Positions 27,937 to 37,401 of a DNA stretch of 64,000 nt are shown here, piece by piece. The translations under genes and the position numbers were made by a program. Origin of the DNA: Anaerocolumna sedimenticola (GTDB lineage Bacteria; Bacillota; Clostridia; Lachnospirales; Lachnospiraceae). Position 1 is the stretch's first letter. Each line of letters opens with the position of its first letter. The notes below the pieces were generated by a model. That model had not been told where the DNA came from. It saw only the letters and a list, made by a program, of their open reading frames with translations, and did not search any database. The stretch spans positions 2,063,501 through 2,127,500 of the forward strand of contig NZ_CP048000.1 in assembly GCF_009931695.1 (NCBI RefSeq), read 5' to 3'.

Positions 27937-28770
27937 CTATTTGCTCATTCCCCTGCTTTCTTCCCGCCAGTTGCCGGGTGAAATTCCGGTTTGCTTTTTA
28001 AATGCTTTATAAAATACGGTGGTATCATGATAACCGGTTTCCTTTGTTATATAGGAAAGAGTATGATCGGTATTGGCTAATAGTTCCTTGGCTCTTAAAA
28101 TTCTGATTTCCTGCAGATACTGGCCCGGAGTCTGCCCGCAGTATTGTTTTACTTTCCGGTTAATATATTCGGTAGAAAAATGGAATTGCTTTGCCAGACA
28201 ATTACAGTTTATATCTTTATTATAATTTTCGGAAATATATTTCGTTATCTGCCGGCCAAGCCCTGATTTTTCCTCTGTATTATTGTTAACCGTTATAGTA
28301 TTCAGGAGGGATAGGAATATGGATTGACAATTGAGAAGATGTACGGCTTTATTCCTATAACAATAATCTAACTGATGAAATAAAGGTATTAGAAATTTAC
28401 TGTCATAAATTCCTCTCCTTGGTAATATCACATTTGCAATATTCTGGCTCTTGTTTAAAGATACATTTTCTATATCGGGTATTTCCTTGGCATTAAAATG
28501 GATATAAAAGTAAGAAGGAGCCGGGCTCCCTTTTATACCCTGCTGCAGCAGGTCTGGTTTTTGGATGTACCATTCTCCTTTATTTAATACAATGTCCTTA
28601 CCATCTTCCCGGAAGAAAAGACTTCTTTCCAACATAAATATTAAAACATAAAAATCGCAGATTCTTGTTATATGTTTTTCATTTTGATAGAAATTCCGGA
28701 AACTGGCCCCTGTAAATTCCGGCCAGGGATTTAAACTTACTGTTATCTGATTTTTATCTTCATTATTCAT
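27937..28770 (-). CDS. AraC-family transcription regulator
   Basis: This 277-residue protein has a cupin-like sugar-sensing N-terminal half and a C-terminal AraC/XylS double helix-turn-helix (NCNCLAKQFHFSTEYINRKVKQY and LSYITKETGYHDTTVFYKAFKKQTGISPGNW). It is transcribed divergently from the GH127-like gene at 28980, with a 209-base shared region. It probably activates that gene in response to its sugar. No clear operator was identified. Confidence 0.9.
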   Translation of the reverse strand: MNNEDKNQITVSLNPWPEFTGASFRNFYQNEKHITRICDFYVLIFMLERSLFFREDGKDIVLNKGEWYIQKPDLLQQGIKGSPAPSYFYIHFNAKEIPDIENVSLNKSQNIANVILPRRGIYDSKFLIPLFHQLDYCYRNKAVHLLNCQSIFLSLLNTITVNNNTEEKSGLGRQITKYISENYNKDINCNCLAKQFHFSTEYINRKVKQYCGQTPGQYLQEIRILRAKELLANTDHTLSYITKETGYHDTTVFYKAFKKQTGISPGNWREESRGMSK

Positions 28771-28979
28771 ATATTACTCCATTTATCATATAAGCTATCC
28801 ATCAAATTCTCCGACCATTGTATATCCCAACCAACATAGACGCCATCCATTATATGCATACCTTAGTGCAGTATTTGCAATTTTCAATATCAATTATACC
28901 TGATAAACTACTAAAAGAACAGAGGTTATTGTACAGAAAATGAATGCAAGCTGTAAATAGGCAGCAGATAGGAGATTAT

Positions 28980-30845
28980 ATGAACAAACTAAAAAAACAG
29001 GTATTTACTCTATTACCTACGCAAGACCTGAAACCACAGGGCTGGCTTTTAGAACAACTGCAAATTCAGGCAGACGGACTTTCCGGCAATCTGGATAAAT
29101 TCTGGCCGGATATAAAGGAAAGCAAGTGGATAGGAGGAGATAAAGAGGGGTGGGAGAGAGTTCCCTATTGGTTGGACGGTTTTATTCCCTTAGCCTGGCT
29201 GCTGGATAAGGAAGATATGAAAGCAAGGGCGTCAAGGTATATTGATTTCATCATTAAACAGCAGGATGAAGATGGGTGGATCTGTCCCGGTGAAGAAACG
29301 GACCGGAATCAATATGATATTTGGGCTCTGTTTCTGATACTTAAGGTGCTGGTTTTATATCATGACTTTACCCAGGATAATAGAATTGAGGAAGTTGTAA
29401 AAAAGGCACTATTAAATTTAGACAGGCATATTGACAGCAATTTATTATTTTCCTGGGCACAGACCAGATGGTATGAATGCCTGATTTCTATCTGGTGGTT
29501 ATATGAACGAACCGGCGAAGAATGGCTGCTTAATCTGGCGTCAAAGCTTCACTGCCAGGGTTTTGACTGGATTAAATTTTTTAGACATTGGCCTTATAAA
29601 AACCCGGACGGAAAGGGACGCTGGAGTCAGATGAGCCATGTGGTTAACAATGCAATGGCATTAAAATCCGGTGCTTTAATTTCGCGTATGACGGGAGATT
29701 ATGAGCAGTTACATAGCGCGGAGAAAATGGTTGAACTGCTGGATGAATACCATGGAATGGTAACAGGAGTATTTACCGGAGATGAATGTCTGGCGGGAAA
29801 AAGTCCGGTGCAGGGAACAGAGCTATGTGCCGTAGCGGAATATATGTATTCCTTAGAACATCTGATTGCAATCACCGGCAGGGCTTACTGGGGTGACAGG
29901 TTAGAAAAGATAGGGTTTAACGCACTTCCTGCTACTTTCAGTCCGGATATGTGGAGTCATCAATATGACCAGCAGGTAAACCAGGTGGAATGCAGCAGGA
30001 GGGAAGAAGCCTTATTCAATACCAACGGAGGAGAGGCACATCTGTTTGGACTGGAACCGAATTTTGGCTGTTGTACGGCAAACTTAAGCCAGCCCTGGCC
30101 TAAATTTGCTATGAATACCATACTAAAAGCGGAAGATGGTTTCGCGGTTATTTTATATGCGCCCATGTCGGTACAGACAGTTTTTGAGGGGATTAATGTT
30201 AATATAACCATGGTAACGGATTATCCTTTTAAAGATATAGTTCATTTTAAAATAAACACGGATAGCAAAATACGTTTTTCCTTGCGTTTAAGAGTTCCAG
30301 CCTGGTGTCAAACACCGGAAATTAATATAGCGGGTATTGGAATTAAAAAAGATAACGGAGAATTTATGATATTAGAGAAAGAATGGGATGGAGAAACAGA
30401 ATTTCTGTTGAAACTGCCTATGAAAGCGGAATTGGTTGAAAGGCCTAACGGACTTTATTCCATAGTCAGAGGACCGTTAGTTTATGCCCTGGAAATAAAA
30501 GAAAAGTGGGTACAGATCAATCAGAACATAGTGGGTAGAGAATATCCTCACTGTGATTATGAAATATATGCACAATCCCCCTGGAATTATGGTTTACGAA
30601 TTAATGAGGAGGAGATTACGGACAGTATTCATTTTGAAGAAAGAGAAGTGGGTAAAATGCCATTTTCTCCTGCAAATGCTCCCATAAAAGCTAAAGTAAA
30701 GGGAAGTAAAATTGACTGGCCAATGATAAATGGTTCGGCTGCCGTTAAACCGGAACTTAACCGGATATCTGATGAGATTGAAGAGTTAACTTTAATTCCT
30801 TATGGTTGTACGAATCTGCGTTTAACGGAGATGCCAATCTTATAA
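28980..30845 (+). CDS. GH127-like (DUF1680) glycoside hydrolase, probable beta-L-arabinofuranosidase
   Basis: This 621-residue alpha/alpha-barrel enzyme matches the DUF1680 family. Residues expected for the zinc-cysteine active site are visible: TELC (Glu 281, Cys 283) and GCC (Cys 364, Cys 365), corresponding to the Glu, Cys and Cys-Cys set of the family with a cysteine nucleophile. A beta-sandwich tail follows (RLRVPAWC, YSIVRGPLVYALE). An ATG at 28944 is in frame, but 28980 follows AGGAG at short spacing and gives MNKLKKQVF. There is no signal peptide. The family acts mainly on beta-L-arabinofuranosides. The exact linkage is uncertain. Confidence 0.87.
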   Translation: MNKLKKQVFTLLPTQDLKPQGWLLEQLQIQADGLSGNLDKFWPDIKESKWIGGDKEGWERVPYWLDGFIPLAWLLDKEDMKARASRYIDFIIKQQDEDGWICPGEETDRNQYDIWALFLILKVLVLYHDFTQDNRIEEVVKKALLNLDRHIDSNLLFSWAQTRWYECLISIWWLYERTGEEWLLNLASKLHCQGFDWIKFFRHWPYKNPDGKGRWSQMSHVVNNAMALKSGALISRMTGDYEQLHSAEKMVELLDEYHGMVTGVFTGDECLAGKSPVQGTELCAVAEYMYSLEHLIAITGRAYWGDRLEKIGFNALPATFSPDMWSHQYDQQVNQVECSRREEALFNTNGGEAHLFGLEPNFGCCTANLSQPWPKFAMNTILKAEDGFAVILYAPMSVQTVFEGINVNITMVTDYPFKDIVHFKINTDSKIRFSLRLRVPAWCQTPEINIAGIGIKKDNGEFMILEKEWDGETEFLLKLPMKAELVERPNGLYSIVRGPLVYALEIKEKWVQINQNIVGREYPHCDYEIYAQSPWNYGLRINEEEITDSIHFEEREVGKMPFSPANAPIKAKVKGSKIDWPMINGSAAVKPELNRISDEIEELTLIPYGCTNLRLTEMPIL

Positions 30846-31007
30846 AGTATAAGACCAAGTTCCGGACAGTCCGTCTGGTTAAATGAGGTAATTAATCTGG
30901 ATATTAGTTTATGTGATATAGATGCAGTGAAACAATTTGTTATTGCCAGAGTAGAAGAATTAATAACAAAACAGCAGGAGAATGATGATATAAATAACCA
31001 GACCTGA
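30846..31007 (+). other. 53 in-frame sense codons directly after the GH127-like stop
   Basis: Immediately after the TAA at 30843-30845 the same frame stays open for 53 codons to TGA at 31005-31007. The peptide includes SLCDIDAVKQFVIARVEELITKQ-like amphipathic helix sequence. It has no start codon or ribosome binding site. It may be a decayed gene fragment or chance. Readthrough is not supported by any visible signal. Confidence 0.3.
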
Positions 31008-31057
31008 ATATCGGATAAGGATATGGAGGTTAGATGGCTGTATTTGTTATGAATAAG

Positions 31058-31102
31058 AGCTGTTGCAAATCTTAATATTTAAGATTTCGTAATAGCTTTT
31101 TT
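31058..31102 (+). terminator. Terminator of the GH127-like gene
   Basis: AGCT...AAATCTTAA pairs with TTAAGATTT...AGCT and is followed by a T-run. Other parts of the 395-base gap hold only the 53-codon frame and AT-rich sequence. Confidence 0.75.
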
Positions 31103-31240
31103 ATAGTTACCGGATTTTATTTAAATACTTTACTGATTAATACTGAAGAAGTATAATGATATCTAATTATAAGGTTAAATTTAACTTTGTTATGAAATGT
31201 TAAACCATTGGTATTGGTATGAATCAAAAGGAGGTTTACC

Positions 31241-32239
31241 ATGAAGAAAATAGAATTAAGCAGAACGGATCTGGTAGTAAGCAATATCTGTTTAGGCGGC
31301 GGAAATTTTGGAGAGAAATTAACAAAAGAAATGGTTTTTCAGGTTTTGGATACTTTTACGGCAGCAGGTGGAAATTTTATTGATACGGCTAATGTATACT
31401 GCCGCTGGGTACCGGGTTTAGCAAATGTAAGTGAAGAAATCATCGGGGAATGGTTAAAATTAAGAAAAGCAAAAAACGGCGTGGTGATAGCAACGAAAGG
31501 GGCACACTATGATTTTAAAGCACCTCAGATACCAAGAGTTACCAAAGAAGATATCCATCATGATCTTGATGAAAGTATGCGGACATTAGGGCTTGACCAT
31601 ATTGATTTGTACTGGCTTCACCGGGATGATAAAAATAAGCCGATGGAAGAGATAGTAGAGTGGATGGAGGAACTGGTAAAGGGTGGGAAAATCCGCTATT
31701 ACGGTGCTTCTAATTTTTGCAGAGAACGTATGGAAAAGGCATGTGATTATGCAAAAGAACATAAACTACAGGGATTCAGTGCCGTATCCAATCAGTGGAG
31801 TGCTGCCAGTCTTAATATTGATAATCATCTGGAGCGGGATGCTACCATGGAATTAACAGATGAAGCTTATTATGAATGGCATAAAAATACCAGGATGCCT
31901 CTGATTCCTTATACATCTACCGCCAATGGTTTTTTTGAAAAATTATATCAGACAAATGCAGAAGTAAGGGAGGGAACCCTTATAACACCTGTGGATGAAT
32001 TGAGGCTTTCCGATAAATTAAAGAAGGAATATTTAAACAACAGGAATCTTAAATTATATGAGAAATTCCTTGCATTCCATAAAAAGACCGGTGCCTCCCT
32101 TTTTGCCATATCCGTAGCTTATCTACTGAATCAGCCATTTGACGTAATACCCATTGGCAGTGTAACCAAATTGGAGCAGTTAAATGGATTATTGGAAGCA
32201 AGTGAATTAAAAGTTGAAAATGAATTGTTTGAACTATAA
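31241..32239 (+). CDS. Aldo/keto reductase
   Basis: This 332-residue NAD(P)H-dependent oxidoreductase of the AKR superfamily has an (alpha/beta)8 barrel. It shows NFIDTANVY (catalytic Asp and Tyr), IATKG (catalytic Lys), HIDLYWLHRDD (catalytic His) and YGASNF. It starts behind AAAGGAGG. The substrate is not determined. The neighbouring sugar enzymes suggest a sugar or aldehyde. It is followed by an alcohol dehydrogenase gene with its own MerR-type promoter. Confidence 0.92.
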   Translation: MKKIELSRTDLVVSNICLGGGNFGEKLTKEMVFQVLDTFTAAGGNFIDTANVYCRWVPGLANVSEEIIGEWLKLRKAKNGVVIATKGAHYDFKAPQIPRVTKEDIHHDLDESMRTLGLDHIDLYWLHRDDKNKPMEEIVEWMEELVKGGKIRYYGASNFCRERMEKACDYAKEHKLQGFSAVSNQWSAASLNIDNHLERDATMELTDEAYYEWHKNTRMPLIPYTSTANGFFEKLYQTNAEVREGTLITPVDELRLSDKLKKEYLNNRNLKLYEKFLAFHKKTGASLFAISVAYLLNQPFDVIPIGSVTKLEQLNGLLEASELKVENELFEL

Positions 32240-32255
32240 CATGAAGTTATAACAT

Positions 32256-32335
32256 ATAAGTATTAACATATAAGTATTAAAATGTAAGCATTAAATAATA
32301 AGCATTAAATAATAAGCACTAATAAGCATTAAATT
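32256..32335 (+). repeat. Degenerate tandem repeat
   Basis: About six imperfect copies of a 12-14 base unit (ACATATAAGTATTA, later AATAATAAGCATTA) follow each other directly after the aldo/keto reductase gene. Confidence 0.7.
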
Positions 32336-32377
32336 ATAGAACAATTAAATTACAAATTGAAGAATTTGAAAAAAATA

Positions 32378-32408
32378 TTGACCTAGAGCTATCTCTAAGT
32401 AATACAAT
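32378..32408 (+). promoter_or_regulatory. MerR-type promoter with 19-base spacer and dyad operator
   Basis: TTGACC and TACAAT are separated by exactly 19 bases containing the dyad TAGAGCTATCTCTA. Such long spacers with a central palindrome are the hallmark of promoters untwisted by MerR-family activators. A matching element precedes the other alcohol dehydrogenase gene at 48271-48301. It resembles AdhR-type aldehyde-responsive sites. No MerR gene lies in the window. Confidence 0.7.
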
Positions 32409-32452
32409 GGAGATACCATGTTTACTATATCAGGAAAAGAGGTACATTTGCG

Positions 32453-33634
32453 ATGGAAAATTTTCAATATTTTACACCTACCAGAGTATTATTCGGTAAA
32501 GGAACGGAAAAACAGGCAGGAACATTGGTAAAAGAACAAAATTGTAAAAAGGTTCTTGTTCATTACGGCAGTAAAAGTGCTGTTAAATCAGGCTTGTTAG
32601 ACAGGGTTTTTAGCTCATTGGAAGAAGAGGGAATAAGTTATGTCAGTCTGGGAGGAGTAGTTCCTAATCCGAGATTATCCAAGGTGTATGAAGGGATAGA
32701 GCTTTGCAGAAAGGAAGAAGTGGATTTTATCCTGGCAGTTGGCGGGGGAAGTGTCATTGATTCTGCCAAAGCAATTGGTTATGGAATTGCAAATGACTGT
32801 GATGTTTGGGACTTGTTTTCAGGGGTACAGACTCCAACCGGCTGCCTGCCAATCGGAGTTATTTTAACGATTGCCGCAGCAGGAAGTGAGATGAGTAATT
32901 CCTGCGTTATAACAAATGAAGAGGGATGGCTTAAGAGAGCCTGCAATACGGACTATGGACGATGCAAATTTGCAATTATGAATCCGGAACTAACCTATTC
33001 CCTGCCCCAATACCAGACACAGAGCGGATGTGCGGATATACTTATGCATACCATGGAGCGTTATTTTAGCACCGGTAAAACGATGGAATTAACAGACGGT
33101 TTTAGTGAAGTTTTAATGAAAACTGTAATCCGCAATGCAAAAATTTTAATGGAGGATCCGAATAATTATGATGCCAGAGCGGAAATCATGTGGGCCGGCA
33201 GCATTTCCCACAATGGTTTAACCGGATGCGGAACTACAGGAGGAGATTGGGCTCCCCATCAGCTGGAACACGAATTAGGCGGTATGTTTGATGTAACCCA
33301 TGGTGCCGGATTGGCAGCAGTATGGGGAAGCTGGGCGAGATATGTATATAAAACCGCTCCAAACCGTTTTGCCCAGTTTGCGGTAAATGTATTGGGTGTT
33401 CCAAACAATTTTAATGATACGGATAAAACAGCTTCAGAAGGCATTAAGGCTATGGAACATTTCTACTGGAGTATTGGTATGCCCACTTCTATCCGTGAAT
33501 TAGGAATCGAAGTAACGGATGAACAGATTCATGAACTCGCCTTTAAGTGCAGTTTTCAAAATACCAGAACCATAGGGCGTTTTCAAGTACTTAACATGGA
33601 AGATATGGAAGAAATCTTTAGGATGGCAAGATAA
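32453..33634 (+). CDS. Iron-containing alcohol dehydrogenase, butanol dehydrogenase type
   Basis: This 393-residue type III alcohol dehydrogenase is of the BdhA/YqhD branch and reduces aldehydes with NAD(P)H. Visible features are the start FQYFTPTRVLFGKG, the nucleotide-binding VGGGSVIDSAKAI, and metal ligands in DILMHTME, HQLEHELGGMFDVTHGAGLA. It has its own MerR-type promoter 45 bases upstream, indicating induction by aldehydes or similar stress. A large hairpin follows the gene. Confidence 0.93.
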   Translation: MENFQYFTPTRVLFGKGTEKQAGTLVKEQNCKKVLVHYGSKSAVKSGLLDRVFSSLEEEGISYVSLGGVVPNPRLSKVYEGIELCRKEEVDFILAVGGGSVIDSAKAIGYGIANDCDVWDLFSGVQTPTGCLPIGVILTIAAAGSEMSNSCVITNEEGWLKRACNTDYGRCKFAIMNPELTYSLPQYQTQSGCADILMHTMERYFSTGKTMELTDGFSEVLMKTVIRNAKILMEDPNNYDARAEIMWAGSISHNGLTGCGTTGGDWAPHQLEHELGGMFDVTHGAGLAAVWGSWARYVYKTAPNRFAQFAVNVLGVPNNFNDTDKTASEGIKAMEHFYWSIGMPTSIRELGIEVTDEQIHELAFKCSFQNTRTIGRFQVLNMEDMEEIFRMAR

Positions 33635-33672
33635 GGAAAACTTGTAATATAATTGAGTAAAAATAAAAGAAT

Positions 33673-33744
33673 GAGCTGTCGTAAGCATATAAATTTTTTC
33701 ATTGCGTCAATGACGTAGATTAAGATGATATCTTACAACAGCTC
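33673..33744 (+). terminator. Hairpin terminator between convergent genes
   Basis: GAGCTGTCGTAAG (33673-33685) and CTTACAACAGCTC (33732-33744) pair with one mismatch. A smaller palindrome around TCAATGACGTAGAT lies in the loop. It can serve both the alcohol dehydrogenase gene and the minus-strand gene. Confidence 0.65.
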
Positions 33745-33767
33745 TCTCCAATGCTTTAAACAAGCAA

Positions 33768-34019
33768 TCAAAATACCATTTTTTGTATTGTTGCATCCGC
33801 AATTTTATATACTTTTTCTTCAAATTCAGCAGCAGCATCATCTGCATTATCTTTAAATTCCAAAATAATTAATCCATTAGGACTGCAGGAATCCGAAGAA
33901 GCTACATGCAGACCGAGGCGTGTACATATATCACAACCATATTCTGATAGTAATTCCTGAAATTTACTTGCTGTTTTCATACGTTCCATAAGTTTGATGC
34001 CCATAATAATTTTTGACAT
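33768..34019 (-). CDS. Small protein, possibly TM1266-like regulator fold
   Basis: This 83-residue protein has a beta-alpha-beta-beta-alpha-beta pattern. The segment FQELLSEYGCDICTRLGLH followed by GLIILEF resembles the TM1266 family of putative iron-only hydrogenase system regulators (ACT/NikR-like domain), but similarity is loose. The start is ATG 34019 behind AAAGGGA. It stands alone on the minus strand. Function is unknown. Confidence 0.6.
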   Translation of the reverse strand: MSKIIMGIKLMERMKTASKFQELLSEYGCDICTRLGLHVASSDSCSPNGLIILEFKDNADDAAAEFEEKVYKIADATIQKMVF

Positions 34020-34229
34020 AATATCTCATCCCTTTCATTGGCGGTTGGTACAATTCTTATTGTATCCGTTTTACAAAACTTTATTAACCGTATATATGAA
34101 TATCCCTATTGACTTTTATTGGAATGATTATAAAAAGTATGGTAAAGCTAAGTATAAATTTTATTATTAATATTGAAGTAAAGTTTAAAACGTGTTACAT
34201 TATCACAAAAAGGAGGAAAAAATTGGACT

Positions 34230-35335
34230 ATGATTAATAAAATGCGAGTGACAGAGGAATTTATGAAATTGGTCTCTATAGACTCTCCATCTTTTAAAGA
34301 GAGGCAAATGGCTGATGTCTTAAAACAATATTTAATCCAGTTAGGTTTTGAAGTTACGGAAGATGATGCATATAAACATTATGATGGTAATTCAGGTAAT
34401 TTATACGGATTTTTAAAAGGAGACATAGAGGGTGATCCAATACTTTTTTCCGCCCATATGGATACGGTAGAACCAAGTACCGGTAAAAGAGCGGTTAAAC
34501 ACCAAGATGGAACGATCACCAGTGATGGGAATACGGTATTAGGCGCGGACGATTTAGCAGGGGTTGCCGCTATCCTGGAAGCAGTACGGACCATAAAGGA
34601 GAAAGGGCTGTCCCATAGAAGTATAGAAGTATTATTTACCATAGCGGAAGAAGTGTATATCCGTGGCAGCGAAGTATTTGATTATAACCGGATCAAAGCC
34701 AAAGAGGCTTATGTGCTTGATTTAAGCGGTCCTGTAGGTACAGCTGCCTTAAAGGCACCGACACTTATATCTTTCACGGCTGAATTTATCGGTAAGGCAT
34801 CCCATGCAGGGTTTGCACCGGAAAAAGGCATCCATGCAATATCCGTTGCCGCAGAAGCAATTACTGCAATCAAACAGGGCCGGATAGATGAAGAAACTAC
34901 GGTAAATGTAGGTACAATTGAGGGGGCCTTGCCAGAAACATAGTGCCTGAGAGATGTATTTTAAAAGGGGAAGTGCGCAGCTTAAATCATGAAAAAACAT
35001 TAGCAGAGATCGGTAAGATAGAGCATATATTTAAAGAAACCGCGAAGATTCGCGGCGCGAAGTTAGAATTTGAAACCTCTTTCGGATGTATTGCCTATGA
35101 AATAAACCAGGAGCAAAAGGTCGTAAAGCGCTTTGAGAGAGTATGCAGGGAATTGGGGTATGAAACCGATTATATTGCAACCTTCGGAGGCAGTGATAAC
35201 AATAACTTTGTCCGCAATGGGATACTGGGAATTGTAATAGCCTGCGGAATGAATGCGGTACATTCCACAAAGGAATATACTCATATCGATGAATTGGAAA
35301 AGTGCAGTAATATTACTTTAAAATTAATGACTTGA
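34230..35335 (+). pseudogene. M20-family metallopeptidase (peptidase T-like), broken by one frameshift
   Basis: Residues 1-230 or so carry the catalytic half: SAHMDTVEPSTG (metal His and catalytic Asp), ADDLAG and FTIAEEVYIRGSE (bridging Asp and catalytic Glu). The frame then stops at 34941-34943. The remaining 130 residues, to SNITLKLMT at 35335, continue in the next frame with the last metal ligand region (VHSTKEYTHIDEL). One extra G in the five-G run at 34922-34926 would restore IEGGLARNIVPER, the normal family sequence. So the gene is intact apart from one deletion, either a real inactivation, a slippage site or a sequencing error. AGGAGG precedes ATG 34230 at long spacing. Confidence 0.85.
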
Positions 35336-35446
35336 CATACTATTTTAACAGGAATATACTGGAATAATTAAAACATACTAAATCAGTAGGAAAATAGTAA
35401 GTATTGATTGAGCAGTTACGGAAAATAAAGAAATTGGAGCTGGAGT

Positions 35447-36511
35447 ATGGGAGAAACGATTTTAAATTTACAAAAGATAACCAAAAGGTTTGGAGATACG
35501 AAGGTGTTAAAGGGTATCGATTTAACCATAGAAAAAGGTGAATTTATTACTTTTTTAGGGCCTTCCGGCTGCGGTAAAACCACTACTTTAAGGATTATTG
35601 CAGGTCTTGAAACCCCCGATACAGGTAAAGTTATTTTAAACGGTGAGGATGTCACCGATACGGAACCAAATAAAAGAGATGTGAATACCGTATTTCAAAG
35701 TTATGCTTTATTCCCGCATATGGATGTAGCCTCAAATATTGGATATGGGCTTAAACTAAAGAAAACGTCAAAGGAAACCATAAAAAAGAAGATAGAGGAA
35801 GTTCTTGAACTGGTTCAGTTACAGGGTTTTGAGAAACGAAAGCCCTCTGAGCTCAGCGGAGGCCAAAAGCAAAGGGTTGCCATAGCCAGAGCAATTATCA
35901 ATAATCCAAAGATTTTATTATTGGATGAACCGTTGGGAGCCTTGGACTTGCAGCTTCGCAGACAAATGCAGCTGGAGCTTAAAAAACTACAGAAAAAACT
36001 GGGCATCACGTTTATTTATATCACCCATGACCAGGAAGAAGCAATTAATATGTCGGACAGGATTGTTGTTATGAGGGACGGGATATTTGAACAGACAGGA
36101 ACGCCGGATGAAGTGTACAATACCCCTCTGACCAGTTATGTTGCCAGATTTGTCGGAAATGCCAATGTCATTGAGGGAAAGGTATCTTCCATAGGCGAAG
36201 ATAGGATAGTGGTAACAGTTGGCCAGGAAAATATCGCGGTTAAGAAGTCGGAAAAAGATTATAAAGTGGGAGATAGGATCACCTTAGCGGTGCGGAGTGA
36301 AAATATTCTGGTAAATGATGAGATGGAATATCCGATTACTGCCAAGGTTACGGAAAAATCTTTTGCCGGCGGACTGCTTCGAATGGTATTTCAATTAGAG
36401 AATAAAGAAGAGCTGGTTGCAAGCCGCCATGGTATTAATTATAACCTGGAAATCGGTGATGAAGCTAAAATAGGATGGAACATGGATAACGTGGTTATTG
36501 TTAATAATTAG
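35447..36511 (+). CDS. potA: Spermidine/putrescine ABC transporter ATPase
   Basis: This 354-residue ABC ATPase energises the polyamine importer. It has Walker A GPSGCGKTT, Q-loop, signature LSGGQKQRVAIARA, Walker B ILLLDEPLGALD and the switch histidine in YITHDQEEA. A C-terminal TOBE regulatory domain follows (about 235-350). It is the first gene of potABCD and lies 20 bases before potB. Confidence 0.93.
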   Translation: MGETILNLQKITKRFGDTKVLKGIDLTIEKGEFITFLGPSGCGKTTTLRIIAGLETPDTGKVILNGEDVTDTEPNKRDVNTVFQSYALFPHMDVASNIGYGLKLKKTSKETIKKKIEEVLELVQLQGFEKRKPSELSGGQKQRVAIARAIINNPKILLLDEPLGALDLQLRRQMQLELKKLQKKLGITFIYITHDQEEAINMSDRIVVMRDGIFEQTGTPDEVYNTPLTSYVARFVGNANVIEGKVSSIGEDRIVVTVGQENIAVKKSEKDYKVGDRITLAVRSENILVNDEMEYPITAKVTEKSFAGGLLRMVFQLENKEELVASRHGINYNLEIGDEAKIGWNMDNVVIVNN

Positions 36512-36531
36512 GAAAGGAGCCGGGATATGTT

Positions 36532-37401
36532 ATGAGTTTGAAAAAGAAAAAAAATCATAATCGATTTCTTTGGCTGACATTAGTGCCTATTTATCTTTTT
36601 ACCCTGGCATTTGTATTAATTCCGTTTATTTACATGCTGGTTTTAAGTTTTTTAACAAGGGCAGAGGTCTGGGGGACAGTCAATCGTTTTACTTTCGATC
36701 ATTACATAAGGATTTTAGAACCGTTATACATTAATACTTTTCTTTCCTCACTTAAACTGGCATTTATAGTTACTTTATTTATTACCTTATTTGGTTATCC
36801 GTTTGGCTATTTTATGGCAAGGCTGCCCGGATACTGGAAAAGCAGGGTTATGATGCTGCTTATGATACCTTTCTGGACCAGCGGATTAATCCGGCTGTAC
36901 GGATGGATTATAGTCTTTCGCAGTAATGGTTCGCTGGACCAGATATTAATGGGATTACATATTACAGAAAAGCCTTTAAAGTTACTTTATTCCTATCCTG
37001 CTGTGGTTGTAGGTATGATTTATGTATTAGTACCATTTATGATATTGGCAGTTTATTCCAGCGTAGAAAAAATGGACTGGACACTGGTGGAAGCTGCCAG
37101 AGACTTGGGGGCAGGCAGAATAAAAGCTTTCCTGACCGTTACGTTTCGGCTGACACTTCCCGGACTTTTATCCGGAGTGGTACTTACCTTTATACCATCC
37201 ATGGGTCTTTTTTTTGTAGCAGATATTTTAGGAGGCAATAAAATTGTCCTGGTGGGGAATGTAATCCAGGAGCAGTTGACGAAAGGAAGAAATCTTCCTT
37301 TTGCAGCGGCATTATCGGTTATACTTATGATTCTCACATCCCTGATCATCGGATTATACCGTAAATTAGCAAATACAAAAGAATTGGAGGGATTATTTTG
37401 A
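36532..37401 (+). CDS. potB: Spermidine/putrescine ABC transporter permease PotB
   Basis: This 289-residue permease has about six transmembrane helices and the coupling loop EAARDLGAGRIKAFLTVTF typical of the PotB/CysT group. The start follows AAAGGAG. Its stop overlaps the TTG start of potC. Confidence 0.92.
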   Translation: MSLKKKKNHNRFLWLTLVPIYLFTLAFVLIPFIYMLVLSFLTRAEVWGTVNRFTFDHYIRILEPLYINTFLSSLKLAFIVTLFITLFGYPFGYFMARLPGYWKSRVMMLLMIPFWTSGLIRLYGWIIVFRSNGSLDQILMGLHITEKPLKLLYSYPAVVVGMIYVLVPFMILAVYSSVEKMDWTLVEAARDLGAGRIKAFLTVTFRLTLPGLLSGVVLTFIPSMGLFFVADILGGNKIVLVGNVIQEQLTKGRNLPFAAALSVILMILTSLIIGLYRKLANTKELEGLF

